A stretch of 15,155 nucleotides of DNA from JBBSTY01 sp038235385 (GTDB taxonomy: Bacteria; Actinomycetota; Acidimicrobiia; Acidimicrobiales; Acidimicrobilacustridaceae), in contig JBBSTY010000107.1 in assembly GCA_038235385.1 (NCBI GenBank), forward strand, positions 1-15,155, read 5' to 3'. Of the stretch, positions 1-6,824 are shown one piece after another. How positions within the stretch are numbered: position 1 is the first letter of the stretch; every line of letters begins with the position of its first letter. The translations under genes and the position numbers were made by a program. The notes beneath the pieces were generated by a model. The model searched no databases. It was not told the origin of the DNA and was given only the letters and a program-made list of their open reading frames with translations.

Positions 1-1
1 C

Positions 2-91
2 ATCGCCCGCCGCTACCTCTCGGAGAGCTCCATGGCCCGCCTCAACGAGCCGCGCGAAGCTGAGCTCGACCAGCCCCAACTCGCGGGCTGA
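2..91 (+). CDS. C-terminal end of an unidentified protein (partial)
   Basis: An open frame enters from the left edge and ends at a TGA at 89-91, giving a 29-residue tail that ends DQPQLAG. The tail is charged and Arg/Glu-rich with no recognisable motif, so I cannot name the family. It stops 64 bp before the first copy of the rnpB-end repeat. In the neighbouring element the integrase gene stops 26 bp before its own copy, so this could be the end of another recombinase gene from a further element to the left. That is position-based inference only; the residues do not show a tyrosine-recombinase C-terminus. Confidence 0.4.
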   Translation: MARRYLSESSMARLNEPREAELDQPQLAG

Positions 92-155
92 GCACACCGA
101 GGATCACACCTCGAACCCCACCACCCCGCGGGACTCTGTCGCTGGATTTTGCGGT

Positions 156-185
156 GTGCGATGGTGAGTCGGCCTGTAGGCGGGG
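156..185. repeat. Attachment-site copy 1 (distal rnpB 3'-end duplicate)
   Basis: Thirty bases match 10285-10314 in the intact rnpB with one difference (g at 171 against a at 10300). The core reads GATGGTGAGTCGGCC at 160-174, then TGTAGGCGGGG. It holds the complement of the RNase P P1 3' strand and P4 3' strand and nothing else of rnpB. Similarity to rnpB stops abruptly after 185, as expected for the distal end of an inserted element. Confidence 0.85.
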
Positions 186-305
186 GAGTGACACCGCGAA
201 ACACCCTGACCTGGGTCTCCGCCTGAAAAAGGCCGTTGACCTGCGGTTCTACCGTGTCGGCGCGTGCCGGCTGGTGTCGCTGCGTCCGTCCAGTTCCGTT
301 GCTCC

Positions 306-328
306 CGCGGGACGCCCGCGGGACGGAG
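306..328. repeat. Paired CGCGGGACG motif, candidate recombinase arm site (left end of element 1)
   Basis: CGCGGGACG occurs at 306-314 and again at 317-325, 11 bp apart, followed by GAG. The first copy begins 146 bp inside attachment copy 1. The same pair with the same 11-bp period lies at 10227-10249, and a looser version lies 134 bp inside copy 2. One helical turn between repeats and a fixed distance from the core suggest binding by Int or Xis; this is inferred. Confidence 0.4.
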
Positions 329-389
329 CGGTCGGAACTGAACGGCCTCCCGTGGTGAAACTGCCTCGGACGAGGTGCCGAACCGACGG

Positions 390-686
390 TCAGGCCGCCG
401 GCGCCACGATGACCCGGTGCGCGCCGACCTCGAGGGCGAAGTCGAGGGCCTCGGCGATGCGGCGAAACATGCCAAGCGTGAGGTTGGTGCGTCCGGCCTC
501 GATCGGGGACAGAGCGGACTGGGCGATCCCGATGCGCGCGGCGAGCTCCGTCTGCGTGAGACCAACCGATTCGCACGCGTCGCGCAGGACGATGGCCGCA
601 CGGAGTTGGGCCGACGCTGGCGAAGGTCGATCGGTGCAGCGGGAGCGCGGCGACGAGGAACCTGAATCCTGTTGAGGCGTATCCAT
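390..686 (-). CDS. Xre-family helix-turn-helix regulator
   Basis: A 98-residue protein whose C-terminal two-thirds is a classic Cro/C1-type helix-turn-helix: LRDACESVGLTQTELAARIG (residues 35-54), then a recognition helix around IAQSALSPIEAGRTN and a supporting helix LGMFRRIAEALDF. The N-terminal 28 residues are polar and probably disordered. It is a small DNA-binding repressor or antitoxin-like protein acting in the cytoplasm. No toxin gene is visible beside it. The ATG at 686 is preferred because an inverted repeat likely to be an operator lies just upstream; an in-frame ATG at 728 would add 14 residues. Neither start has a good ribosome-binding site. It is the outermost gene of the element's left end and is separated from the other genes by the transposase remnant. 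Confidence 0.75.
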   Translation of the reverse strand: MDTPQQDSGSSSPRSRCTDRPSPASAQLRAAIVLRDACESVGLTQTELAARIGIAQSALSPIEAGRTNLTLGMFRRIAEALDFALEVGAHRVIVAPAA

Positions 687-691
687 CCCGT

Positions 692-707
692 ATCGGCTCG
701 TACCGAT
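692..707. promoter_or_regulatory. Inverted repeat just upstream of the 390-686 regulator
   Basis: ATCGG and CCGAT flank a 6-bp spacer, 6 bp upstream of the likely start codon. The position suits an autoregulatory operator or promoter overlap. No clear -35/-10 pair is seen. If translation starts at 728 instead, this lies inside the gene. Confidence 0.3.
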
Positions 708-772
708 TCGTGCCGTTGACCAGGCCATTTCCGTGAGACCCGTGCCGCCTCGTGACGGCGCGTGACGCACTG

Positions 773-803
773 TGCAACCCCGTTGGGTTGCAGTTGGGTT
801 GCA
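773..803. promoter_or_regulatory. TGCAACCC inverted and direct repeat cluster
   Basis: TGCAACCC (773-780) and its perfect complement GGGTTGCA (785-792) flank CGTT; a second GGGTTGCA follows at 796-803 after GTT. Three half-sites in 31 bp, about 90 bp upstream of the Xre-type regulator, look like an operator array for a dimeric HTH protein. The rest of 687-985 shows no supportable gene. Confidence 0.4.
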
Positions 804-985
804 TCGAGGATGAGCGAGCCACCCGGCCCACCCGTGCGCCACACGCCATCCGGTCTCTGGGAGCCGGGATCGGGGCCCACGCGCCTGGGCCCTGTCTCGC
901 CGGCGGCGCCGGCGCCGATGGCGTCTGCCGCGGGTCTGGTTGACATCTCATGTGTGGGGCGCCGCCCCGCGGAAGGACGGATGTC

Positions 986-1078
986 ATGCCCAAGAAGTTC
1001 CCGCCCGAGTTCAAGCGTGACGTGGCCAACCGAGCGCCCATGATCGGCCCCCGTGCTCCCGCACCTCGGCAGCGGTAG
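986..1078 (+). pseudogene. N-terminal remnant of an IS3/IS911-type transposase OrfA
   Basis: The frame opens MPKKFPPEFKRDVANRA, which matches the start of IS3-family OrfA helix-turn-helix proteins (typical pattern MPKK-PPEFRRDVV--A). After about 17 residues it departs from the family into a Pro/Arg-rich tail and stops at 1076-1078, giving 30 residues where OrfA normally has 90-100. No OrfB with a DDE domain is present nearby. I read this as a dead fragment of an insertion sequence left inside the element. A short upstream ORF cannot be excluded, but the motif is distinctive. Confidence 0.6.
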
Positions 1079-1151
1079 AGCGCGGGGGCCTTCATCGCGA
1101 CTTGGCGCGGGGCCGGAACGCGAAGTGGGTGTGGGGGAGCCCGCGACCCCC

Positions 1152-1165
1152 CCCCCGACCGGGGG
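1152..1165 (-). terminator. GC hairpin after the secreted-protein pair
   Basis: CCCCC (1152-1156), GACC, GGGGG (1161-1165) form a short stem-loop 5 nt downstream of the TAG at 1171-1173 on the minus strand. There is no T-tract, as is common in high-GC actinobacteria. The C arm is part of a run of ten C (1147-1156), so its exact length may carry sequencing error. Confidence 0.35.
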
Positions 1166-1170
1166 AACCA

Positions 1171-1674
1171 CTACCGCGACGCCGTCGTCTCTCGGAGGGT
1201 CAGGTTGGTGTTGACGTCTGCGCTCAGGCCATCCGGAAACGCAGAGCCCAGGATGGGAGCAGCGTTCGGCAACTTCTGGACAGTCTCCAGCCAGTTGAAC
1301 GTTCCGCTCTCCGCCGCTTCACGAGCGACGAAACCGATCTGCGGACCCCAGTATCCGATCGGCTTCTTGTCGACGTCGTAGAAGACGGCGACCTCACCCA
1401 GCTTCAACATCTCCGGACCCACGATGTAGGGCGTCCGAACATACCCTTCCTCCACGGGCGAACCGGCGCCTCCCATCAGGGTCCAGCCAGACTCTTGCTC
1501 AGCTTTGACCTGCTCGTCGTAGGACGCCTGGAGTTGCTCGGGCGTGTACGTGGCGATATCCGAAGGCGCGCTGTCGGTCGGAGTAGTCGCGTTCGAAACG
1601 CTCACCCCTCCGAGCACAACGACCGCTACACCTGCCACGGCGATGCCGGCCCACGTCTTTGGTCTCATTGTCAT
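1171..1674 (-). CDS. Secreted protein of unknown function
   Basis: A 167-residue protein with a clear Sec signal: MTMRPK, then a hydrophobic core from about residue 8 to 24 and a likely cleavage after VSNA (residue 29). No lipobox Cys is present. The mature part (about 138 residues) is acidic, has no Cys, and contains a central stretch around GYVRTPYIVGP and IGYWGPQIGFVARE. I do not recognise the family. TAGGAG lies 8 nt upstream of the ATG and overlaps the stop codon of the preceding gene (gap 11 bp), so the two are almost certainly co-transcribed and probably translationally coupled. An in-frame ATG at codon 3 is also possible. It is cargo of the integrative element; a surface or secreted fitness role is plausible but unproven. 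Confidence 0.75.
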   Translation of the reverse strand: MTMRPKTWAGIAVAGVAVVVLGGVSVSNATTPTDSAPSDIATYTPEQLQASYDEQVKAEQESGWTLMGGAGSPVEEGYVRTPYIVGPEMLKLGEVAVFYDVDKKPIGYWGPQIGFVAREAAESGTFNWLETVQKLPNAAPILGSAFPDGLSADVNTNLTLRETTASR

Positions 1675-1685
1675 GAGGGATGCTC

Positions 1686-2192
1686 CTACGGGTGGTTGAA
1701 CTGGAGACAGAGCGGATAGCCGCCGTAGTTGTTGTTGTAAGCGCCGCTGATAAACGCTTCGCCGCTAGTGCATCCGATGTACGAGCCGTTGTAGCCGCCG
1801 GTGCAGCTCCCCTGGAACGTGTAAGCGGCAGACAGGGTGGAAGTAGTTCGCGCCGTCGAGCCCGTGTTGCACGTGTGCCACGTGAGCGCGCCATTCTGTA
1901 GCGAGTACTTCTTCAAGACGATATTCGACGACTGGGAGGCGCTGACCGGGGAGCCGGAACAGACGTTGTTGCCACTGTCAACCCGCTGATCACCCCAGGT
2001 CCCCACGACGGCATCCGTGTCGCCGCTCACGTTCCTGCATGCGGTGTAGTTGTTGTAGGTCCACCAGGAACTGAACCCGGATTGCGTGAACTGCGCTGAC
2101 GCTGGCGAGGCCATCGAAGCAATCACCATCGCGCACAGGAGCGGTACGAGGATGATCCTGCCCGGCACCCCACCACTCCGGACACTGGCCAT
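1686..2192 (-). CDS. Secreted cysteine-rich small protein of unknown function
   Basis: A 168-residue protein with a Sec signal: MASVRSGGVPGR, hydrophobic core IILVPLLCAMVIAS, and a likely cleavage after PASA (residue 33). The mature region of about 135 residues is rich in Asn, Gly, Ser, Thr and Tyr and holds six Cys (around TACRN, NNVCS, HTCNT, GSCTG, IGCTS and PLCLQ), enough for three disulfides. This composition is typical of a compact extracellular fold. I do not recognise the family. The ATG at 2192 is chosen because AGGGGG sits 9 nt upstream; an ATG at 2213 in the same frame is the next candidate, and the frame stays open to 2354. It is the first gene of a two-gene unit with 1171-1674. 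Tyr/Asn-rich codon use differs from the strongly GC-biased neighbours, suggesting foreign origin. Confidence 0.75.
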   Translation of the reverse strand: MASVRSGGVPGRIILVPLLCAMVIASMASPASAQFTQSGFSSWWTYNNYTACRNVSGDTDAVVGTWGDQRVDSGNNVCSGSPVSASQSSNIVLKKYSLQNGALTWHTCNTGSTARTTSTLSAAYTFQGSCTGGYNGSYIGCTSGEAFISGAYNNNYGGYPLCLQFNHP

Positions 2193-2394
2193 CAAGAGAT
2201 ACCCCCTGCTCATCCTCGGACTGGCTGAAGCTAGCACGTCAGACGACCTGCGTGCACTCAATGGCACCCACAGTGGGCAACTGTCCGCAGCGACGTCTGC
2301 CATCATGGTTCGTTCGCTGCTGTAGTTCTCGTTGGCCACTGACAGGACCGCCATGACCGCAACGGGACGGCCTACGGCAGACCGTGGGGTGCGC

Positions 2395-3207
2395 CTACAG
2401 ACTCAGCCCGAAGTCGTCGGCTCGGTTCGCCGCGCCGACTTCGCGTGCCTCGGCCGATTCGGCGGCAGTGTCGAGGGCCCGTTGCCAAGTCATTGGCTCG
2501 GGAGCCATCGCGGCTGAGTGAGGGTCGAGACGCTCGGCGGCGGCCATGATCGGTCCCCAGTTGTCGAGGAGCACCGCCAGGCGGTTCCACGCCTCTCGGC
2601 CTTCCCGGCCGGGACGGCGGCCGAGCGAGGGATGGGTCGGCTCGCCGAGCATGCGGTCGATCCATTCGTCGGTGGCTGGTGGTTTGTCGTTCCAGGCTTC
2701 GAGCTGTACGGCGAGGCCGCGCCACGCGGCGAGGGCGCCCGGTGTGCGGGGTGGTGGGCCGAGCGTGGTCCAGAGCGTGCTGGTCGGGTCGGCCGTGGCG
2801 GCCCGGATCCGTTCGGGACGGGTGTGGTCGAGGGCGCCGTCGAGGTCTTCGATGGCGCCGTCGAGGCGTGTCCGTTCGGGCGCGGTGGCACGCATGGCGT
2901 CGGCCCACTCGATGCGGTCGCGTCGGGCGTCAGCGAGAACGTCATCGGCGCGGTCGACCCTGGTTCGGGCGGAATCGACGTGGCGTTCGGCGGCGCCGAC
3001 GTTGCGTTCGGCGGCCTCGATCGCGGGCTTGTCACGGCGCCCCCACCGTCGCTCACCGGCCAGGTCCAGAGCGGTCCTGGTGCGGTTCAGTTCTCGAGTT
3101 GTGTTCTGGAGCTCCCGCCGCCGCTGACTTCTGGCGTCCTCGGCGGTCTTCAGGGCTGGGCGGGGGTCGGGGGGAAGCGCCTTGGCGATCGCATCCCGGT
3201 CGGCGTA
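2395..3207 (-). pseudogene. C-terminal part of the MobF relaxase, separated by an in-frame amber codon
   Basis: Reading on from the TAG at 3208-3210 in the same frame, codons stay open for 270 residues to the stop at 2395. I checked the codons from 3207 to about 2893 by hand and found no other stop. The region begins YADRDAIAKALPPDPRPALK, passes through a charged helical stretch (ELNRTRTALDL, ERRWGRRDKPAIEAAERNV), and ends with a Trp-rich helical domain (AAWRGLAVQLEAWN, AWNRLAVLLDNWGPIM). It most likely forms the natural C-terminal domain of the relaxase upstream. An ATG at 2895 could start a separate 166-residue product, but no ribosome-binding site supports it. Either the relaxase is nonsense-mutated or it works without this domain. 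Confidence 0.7.
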
Positions 3208-6200
3208 CTAGGTGGCTGCGGCATGGCGGAGGGCGTCGACACCGAAGGCGAGCGGGTCGTCGGCGCGGACGGCACGGAGGACGACGTCGGCCCAGTGGTG
3301 GTCGAGGGTATCGTCGATCTTGGCGATCCGGTCGGATCGCCAGCCGTGAGCGGCGTCCCAGTCATGTCGGGCGCGCACCGCATTCGACTCGACGTCGACC
3401 TTCGCCTCTGCGGCGTCTCGCCGCCGTTCGGTCTGGTCTACCGCGAGGTGGGCGTGGTTGACAGCATCGTCGGCCCGGGCGATGTCGTCTCGCCCGCCGC
3501 GGCGCAGGGCGTGGAGCGGTCCGAGGTGGCGGCGACGCTGCTCGCATGACTCGAGGCGACGCAGCGCCTGGTCGAGCGAGCGTTCGATGTGGGTGAGGTC
3601 GCTGCGGGCGCGGTCGAGCTCAACGGTTCGGTCTGTGGGGCGGGTAGCGAGGATCGCAGTGTGGTGGACGCGTTCGGTGCGGAGCTCGCGGTCGAGGGTC
3701 CAGGGGTCGTCGGTTGCGGCGAGGGTCTTGGGTTCGGCGCGCGTGAGCGCCGCGGTGACGGTGTCGGAGGCGGTGCGTTGGTCGGCGAGCAGATGGAGGG
3801 GGTGGTCGCTGTCGGGCCGGGTGTTCCAGGTGTGGGTGGGCTGGCGGCCGCGGCTGAGCCCGACGTAGCCGGTGTAGCGATCGAGCGCTGGTGTCCCGAG
3901 GAGATGGACCTGGGTCCATGTGCCGCCCTGGGCGCCGTCGACGGTGCGGGCCCATCCGTGAGACAGGTTCGGGGTCCCGTCGGCGCGCCGGCCGGCGATG
4001 AGGGCGGCGGTGAGGGTGGCGGTCTCGCCGTGGTCGAACCGGACCCGGGCGCCGGAGCGGTCGACGATCAGGACGGTCCCGGTGGCACCGTTGAACACCC
4101 GAGGTTGAGGGCCGGGGTCGATGGTGGCGTGCAGCAGGACCCGGTCCCCGGCGGCGTAGGTGCGGTCGTCGGGGCCCCATCCCGGTCCCGTCAGGGTCGG
4201 GCCGCGGAGCTCACCCCGGGCGGCTCGAAGCGAGCGGATGCAGTCGGCGAGGTCCTCGCTGTCGACGTGGCTGACGGCGAGCACGGCGACCTGGTCGGTC
4301 CCGTGGCGGTCGCCGTCGCGCACGGCGGCCTCGGCGAGGGCTTGGCGCGTGTCCTGGTTGCTGCCGGCCTCGTGGTCCCACCCGTGGGTGGTGCGGATGG
4401 TGCGGCACAGGTCGGCGTCGCCGGCGCGGAGGCGCTCGAGGGACTGGCGGTCGGTGGGGTCTTGTTGGCGGCGGTTCTCGGTCAGGGTCGCTCCGACGAT
4501 CAGTCCGGCGGTGGCGAGGCGTTCGATCTCGACAGCGATCCCGCCGGCGGCGACCGATTGGGCCTGCTGGGCGTCGCCGACGCACCACAGCTGCACACCG
4601 GCCACCCCGGTCACCGCAGTGACGAGTCGGGCGGCCGCTCGGGTGCCGACCTGGGAGAGCTCGTCGATGATCACGGTGGTGCCCGGCCGGATCGGGTCGT
4701 CCGGGAGGCGGACCAGGAACCGGGCGATCGTCTCAGCCTCCAGCCCGGCCGCCCGAAGCTCGGCCACCGCCTTGTGCGTCGGCGCCAGCACGATCACCGC
4801 TCGACCCGCCGTCTGCTGGGCAACGACGGCGGCCCGCAGGGCCGTGGTCTTGCCGTACCCAGCCGGCGCCAACATCGATCGCAACGCCGGGCCGGGTCCG
4901 CACAGCGCCCGCACCGCGTCGGCCTGATCGGCGCCCAGAGCGACCGGGACGGCGCGGACCGCGTCCTCGGTCACCGTGTCCGGGATCGCCGGACACGGTG
5001 TTGTCCAGAGCTGGTCCAGGTCGGCGAGGAGCCGATCCTCGACGGCGCGGAGCTCGAGGGTGGACCACTGCGGTGGCCGGCGCCCGGCCGCGTCGGGCGA
5101 CAGCCGCACCACCGGCCCAGACGCCAGGAACCGGTTCGTCATGGCCACGATCTCGTCGATCTCGAGCCGCCCGGCGGAGAGCGCAGCGATGCGTTCGACC
5201 ACGTGGGCTTCGCCGAACCGGGACTCCGTCGCGCACAACCCGGTATCCGGATCGCACAGTGCGACGAACACGTCGGCATCGCGGATCGGCCCCGGTCGGG
5301 TCACGTCCCGGCCGACCACCAGGTCATCGACGCCGTGACCCGGGTGGAGGCCGACGGCGATGGCTTCGGCGTGCCAGCGGTCCCGGAGCCGGTCCGGGGT
5401 GAGGGCCGGGTCCTTGGCCGGGCGGGTGTCGATCGATGCCTGATCGTCGGCCACCATCCGCTCCCGGGCCGTGTCGAACGCCGCGCCGATGCCGTCGAGG
5501 TGCTCTTCGATGGCGACGGTGCGCTTCGAAAACGTACGCAGTTGCTCTGGCTTGAAGCCGACCATCTCGCGGCAGCCGTTCTTCTCCGGTCCCCACTCGA
5601 CGCCGAGCGAGCGCGACAGGGATCGTTCGAGCTCGTTGAGGAACACCGTCCCCGACGCCTTCGCCCAGGTGTGCAACGGCGCCGCGTCGAACGCCACATG
5701 CCGGCCGTCGTCCCGGCGCACCAGGTTCGGGATCAAGCAGTGCGTGTGCAACTGCGGGTCCCCGTCCCGGCTCGTGCGATGCGCGAACGCCGCGATGGCG
5801 AACCCGTCGGTCCCCACCCGGCGGCGCACCCCGCCCTCCTGCCGGCGGGTCACCGCCGCCCGTTCCTCCAGGAAGTCGAGCGCCCGGTCCGTCGCCTCGA
5901 CGACCGCCAGGGCGACGGCGGTCGACGTCTCCGGCGACCCGAATGCCCACAACAGGGACACGGACTTCGGGACCGACAGGGTCACATCGATGGCCGTCAC
6001 TGCCCGCTCGCGCAACCCGGCCAGGAGCTCCTCGCCGGTGCCCGGATGCGTGCCTTCGATCATTGCCCGCAGGTCGTCGGCGGCGACGACGCCCTCGAGG
6101 CCCAGCTCGGGGGCCCAGCGGCCGTGCCACACCCCGGGCGCCTCCCCGGCGCCCATGAAGTAGTCCTCCATCCCGTCGGCGACCGACCGCAGGACGTACT

Positions 6201-6231
6201 CGGCGCTCTTCAGCTTGGTGATCGTCAGCAC
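3208..6231 (-). CDS. MobF (TrwC/TraA-like) conjugative relaxase-helicase
   Basis: It nicks the element's transfer origin, stays bound to the 5' end through tyrosine, and unwinds the strand for conjugative transfer. Counting from the GTG at 6231 (1007 residues): N-terminal tyrosines Y12 and Y24 in SAEYVLRSVADGMEDYF; the histidine triad H151, H162 and H164 (AFAHRTS, QLHTHC); Walker A in APAGYGKTTAL near residue 455; Walker B/DE motif VIIDELSQVG near 520; and C-terminal RecD-like helicase motifs TVDGAQG and YVGLSRG near 775-800. A coiled, Arg/Glu-rich region follows before the TAG at 3208. The GTG start is chosen because family members begin ML(T/S)-x-(S/T/A)K; an ATG at 6285 would add 18 unlike residues. 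The frame continues past the TAG for 270 more residues, so the protein may be truncated. No oriT was identified. Confidence 0.85.
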   Translation of the reverse strand: MLTITKLKSAEYVLRSVADGMEDYFMGAGEAPGVWHGRWAPELGLEGVVAADDLRAMIEGTHPGTGEELLAGLRERAVTAIDVTLSVPKSVSLLWAFGSPETSTAVALAVVEATDRALDFLEERAAVTRRQEGGVRRRVGTDGFAIAAFAHRTSRDGDPQLHTHCLIPNLVRRDDGRHVAFDAAPLHTWAKASGTVFLNELERSLSRSLGVEWGPEKNGCREMVGFKPEQLRTFSKRTVAIEEHLDGIGAAFDTARERMVADDQASIDTRPAKDPALTPDRLRDRWHAEAIAVGLHPGHGVDDLVVGRDVTRPGPIRDADVFVALCDPDTGLCATESRFGEAHVVERIAALSAGRLEIDEIVAMTNRFLASGPVVRLSPDAAGRRPPQWSTLELRAVEDRLLADLDQLWTTPCPAIPDTVTEDAVRAVPVALGADQADAVRALCGPGPALRSMLAPAGYGKTTALRAAVVAQQTAGRAVIVLAPTHKAVAELRAAGLEAETIARFLVRLPDDPIRPGTTVIIDELSQVGTRAAARLVTAVTGVAGVQLWCVGDAQQAQSVAAGGIAVEIERLATAGLIVGATLTENRRQQDPTDRQSLERLRAGDADLCRTIRTTHGWDHEAGSNQDTRQALAEAAVRDGDRHGTDQVAVLAVSHVDSEDLADCIRSLRAARGELRGPTLTGPGWGPDDRTYAAGDRVLLHATIDPGPQPRVFNGATGTVLIVDRSGARVRFDHGETATLTAALIAGRRADGTPNLSHGWARTVDGAQGGTWTQVHLLGTPALDRYTGYVGLSRGRQPTHTWNTRPDSDHPLHLLADQRTASDTVTAALTRAEPKTLAATDDPWTLDRELRTERVHHTAILATRPTDRTVELDRARSDLTHIERSLDQALRRLESCEQRRRHLGPLHALRRGGRDDIARADDAVNHAHLAVDQTERRRDAAEAKVDVESNAVRARHDWDAAHGWRSDRIAKIDDTLDHHWADVVLRAVRADDPLAFGVDALRHAAAT

Positions 6232-6338
6232 GGCCGCACCGCTCGCTCGTCGCCGGCCTGCGCTGCCTGCCCGAAGGGCTGGCAAGTGCCTGCCGCTCCA
6301 TCGGTGCGCTGCGTGGAAGCGGTGGCCATGATCGGTCG

Positions 6339-6752
6339 TCAGCTCGCGAAGGGGAGGGTGAGCTGGTCGGATCGGGACTTCGCAGTGGTCGCCGATTCCG
6401 CTCGCGACGACGGTGCGCGTCGATCGGGTGCGTTGATCGATTCGCCTTGGCCGCGGTCCGTGTCGGTCGTGGCTGACGCGGTGCCGGACCGAGACGGAGC
6501 TGTCTCCGCGACGATCGCGACCGGGGGCGGCCCCGGGAGCGCGATCGGTCCGCCCGCCATCGCTTCGAGCGCGGCCCGGGGCACCCGGAGGAGCCGGCCC
6601 ACGCGCACGACGTGCAACCCTTCGCCGCCGCCGGTGGCCAGGTCGCGTTGCGCGAGCTGGTAGGCGGCGGTGCGACCGATGCGCAACACCTGCGCTGCCT
6701 CCTCGACCGTGAGCAGGTCCGGAGCCTTGTCGTTAGAAGGTTGAGAGATCAA
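6339..6752 (-). CDS. Excisionase-like HTH_17/MerR-type DNA-binding protein
   Basis: A 137-residue protein. Residues 12-66 form a winged helix-turn-helix of the excisionase type: DLLTVEEAAQVLRIGRTAAY for the first helices, then a wing and the typical ending VRVGRLLRVPRAALEAMAG. Such proteins direct tyrosine integrases toward excision or regulate plasmid functions. The remaining 70 residues are Ala/Ser/Pro-rich and likely disordered, ending in DQLTLPFAS. QLTLPF (130-135) fits the bacterial sliding-clamp-binding consensus QLxLxF. The start is a TTG at 6750-6752, the only plausible start before the domain, 9 nt after a TATCCT -10 element, so the mRNA may be nearly leaderless. It is divergent from the regulator at 6825 and lies upstream of the relaxase, with which it may share a transcript. 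Confidence 0.75.
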   Translation of the reverse strand: MISQPSNDKAPDLLTVEEAAQVLRIGRTAAYQLAQRDLATGGGEGLHVVRVGRLLRVPRAALEAMAGGPIALPGPPPVAIVAETAPSRSGTASATTDTDRGQGESINAPDRRAPSSRAESATTAKSRSDQLTLPFAS

Positions 6753-6824
6753 CGGATCCGTAGGATACCGCCGACTCTACGAGTTAGCGAGAGATTCATC
6801 ACAGTCGTTGACTATCCTGACGGC
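6753..6824. promoter_or_regulatory. Divergent promoter between xis-like and Xre regulator genes
   Basis: TATCCT occurs on the plus strand at 6813-6818, 6 nt before the ATG at 6825, and on the minus strand at 6767-6762, 9 nt before the TTG at 6752. Both fit actinobacterial -10 elements feeding leaderless or near-leaderless messages, and neither gene has a Shine-Dalgarno sequence. No strong -35 is seen, suggesting activation or weak sigma-70 use. The 72-bp space is a natural operator for the Xre-type regulator. Confidence 0.5.

Noticed and set aside
104..1171. Long minus-strand frame through att copy 1, the regulator and the transposase remnant
   Set aside because: It crosses the repeat boundary, has no domain, and lies in a different frame from the clear HTH gene.
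3208..3210. Programmed amber read-through or recoding in the relaxase
   Set aside because: No stop-codon context, downstream structure or specialised tRNA evidence could be seen; a nonsense mutation is simpler.
2518..3549. A 343-codon plus-strand frame opposite the relaxase C-terminus
   Set aside because: Low-complexity Gly/Val composition and full overlap with the in-frame continuation of the relaxase; no motif or start signal.
3589..6663. A 1024-codon open frame on the plus strand, antisense to the relaxase
   Set aside because: It is a Gly/Val/Arg-rich shadow of a GC-rich gene. The minus strand has all MobF and helicase motifs in order, while the antisense product shows no domain.
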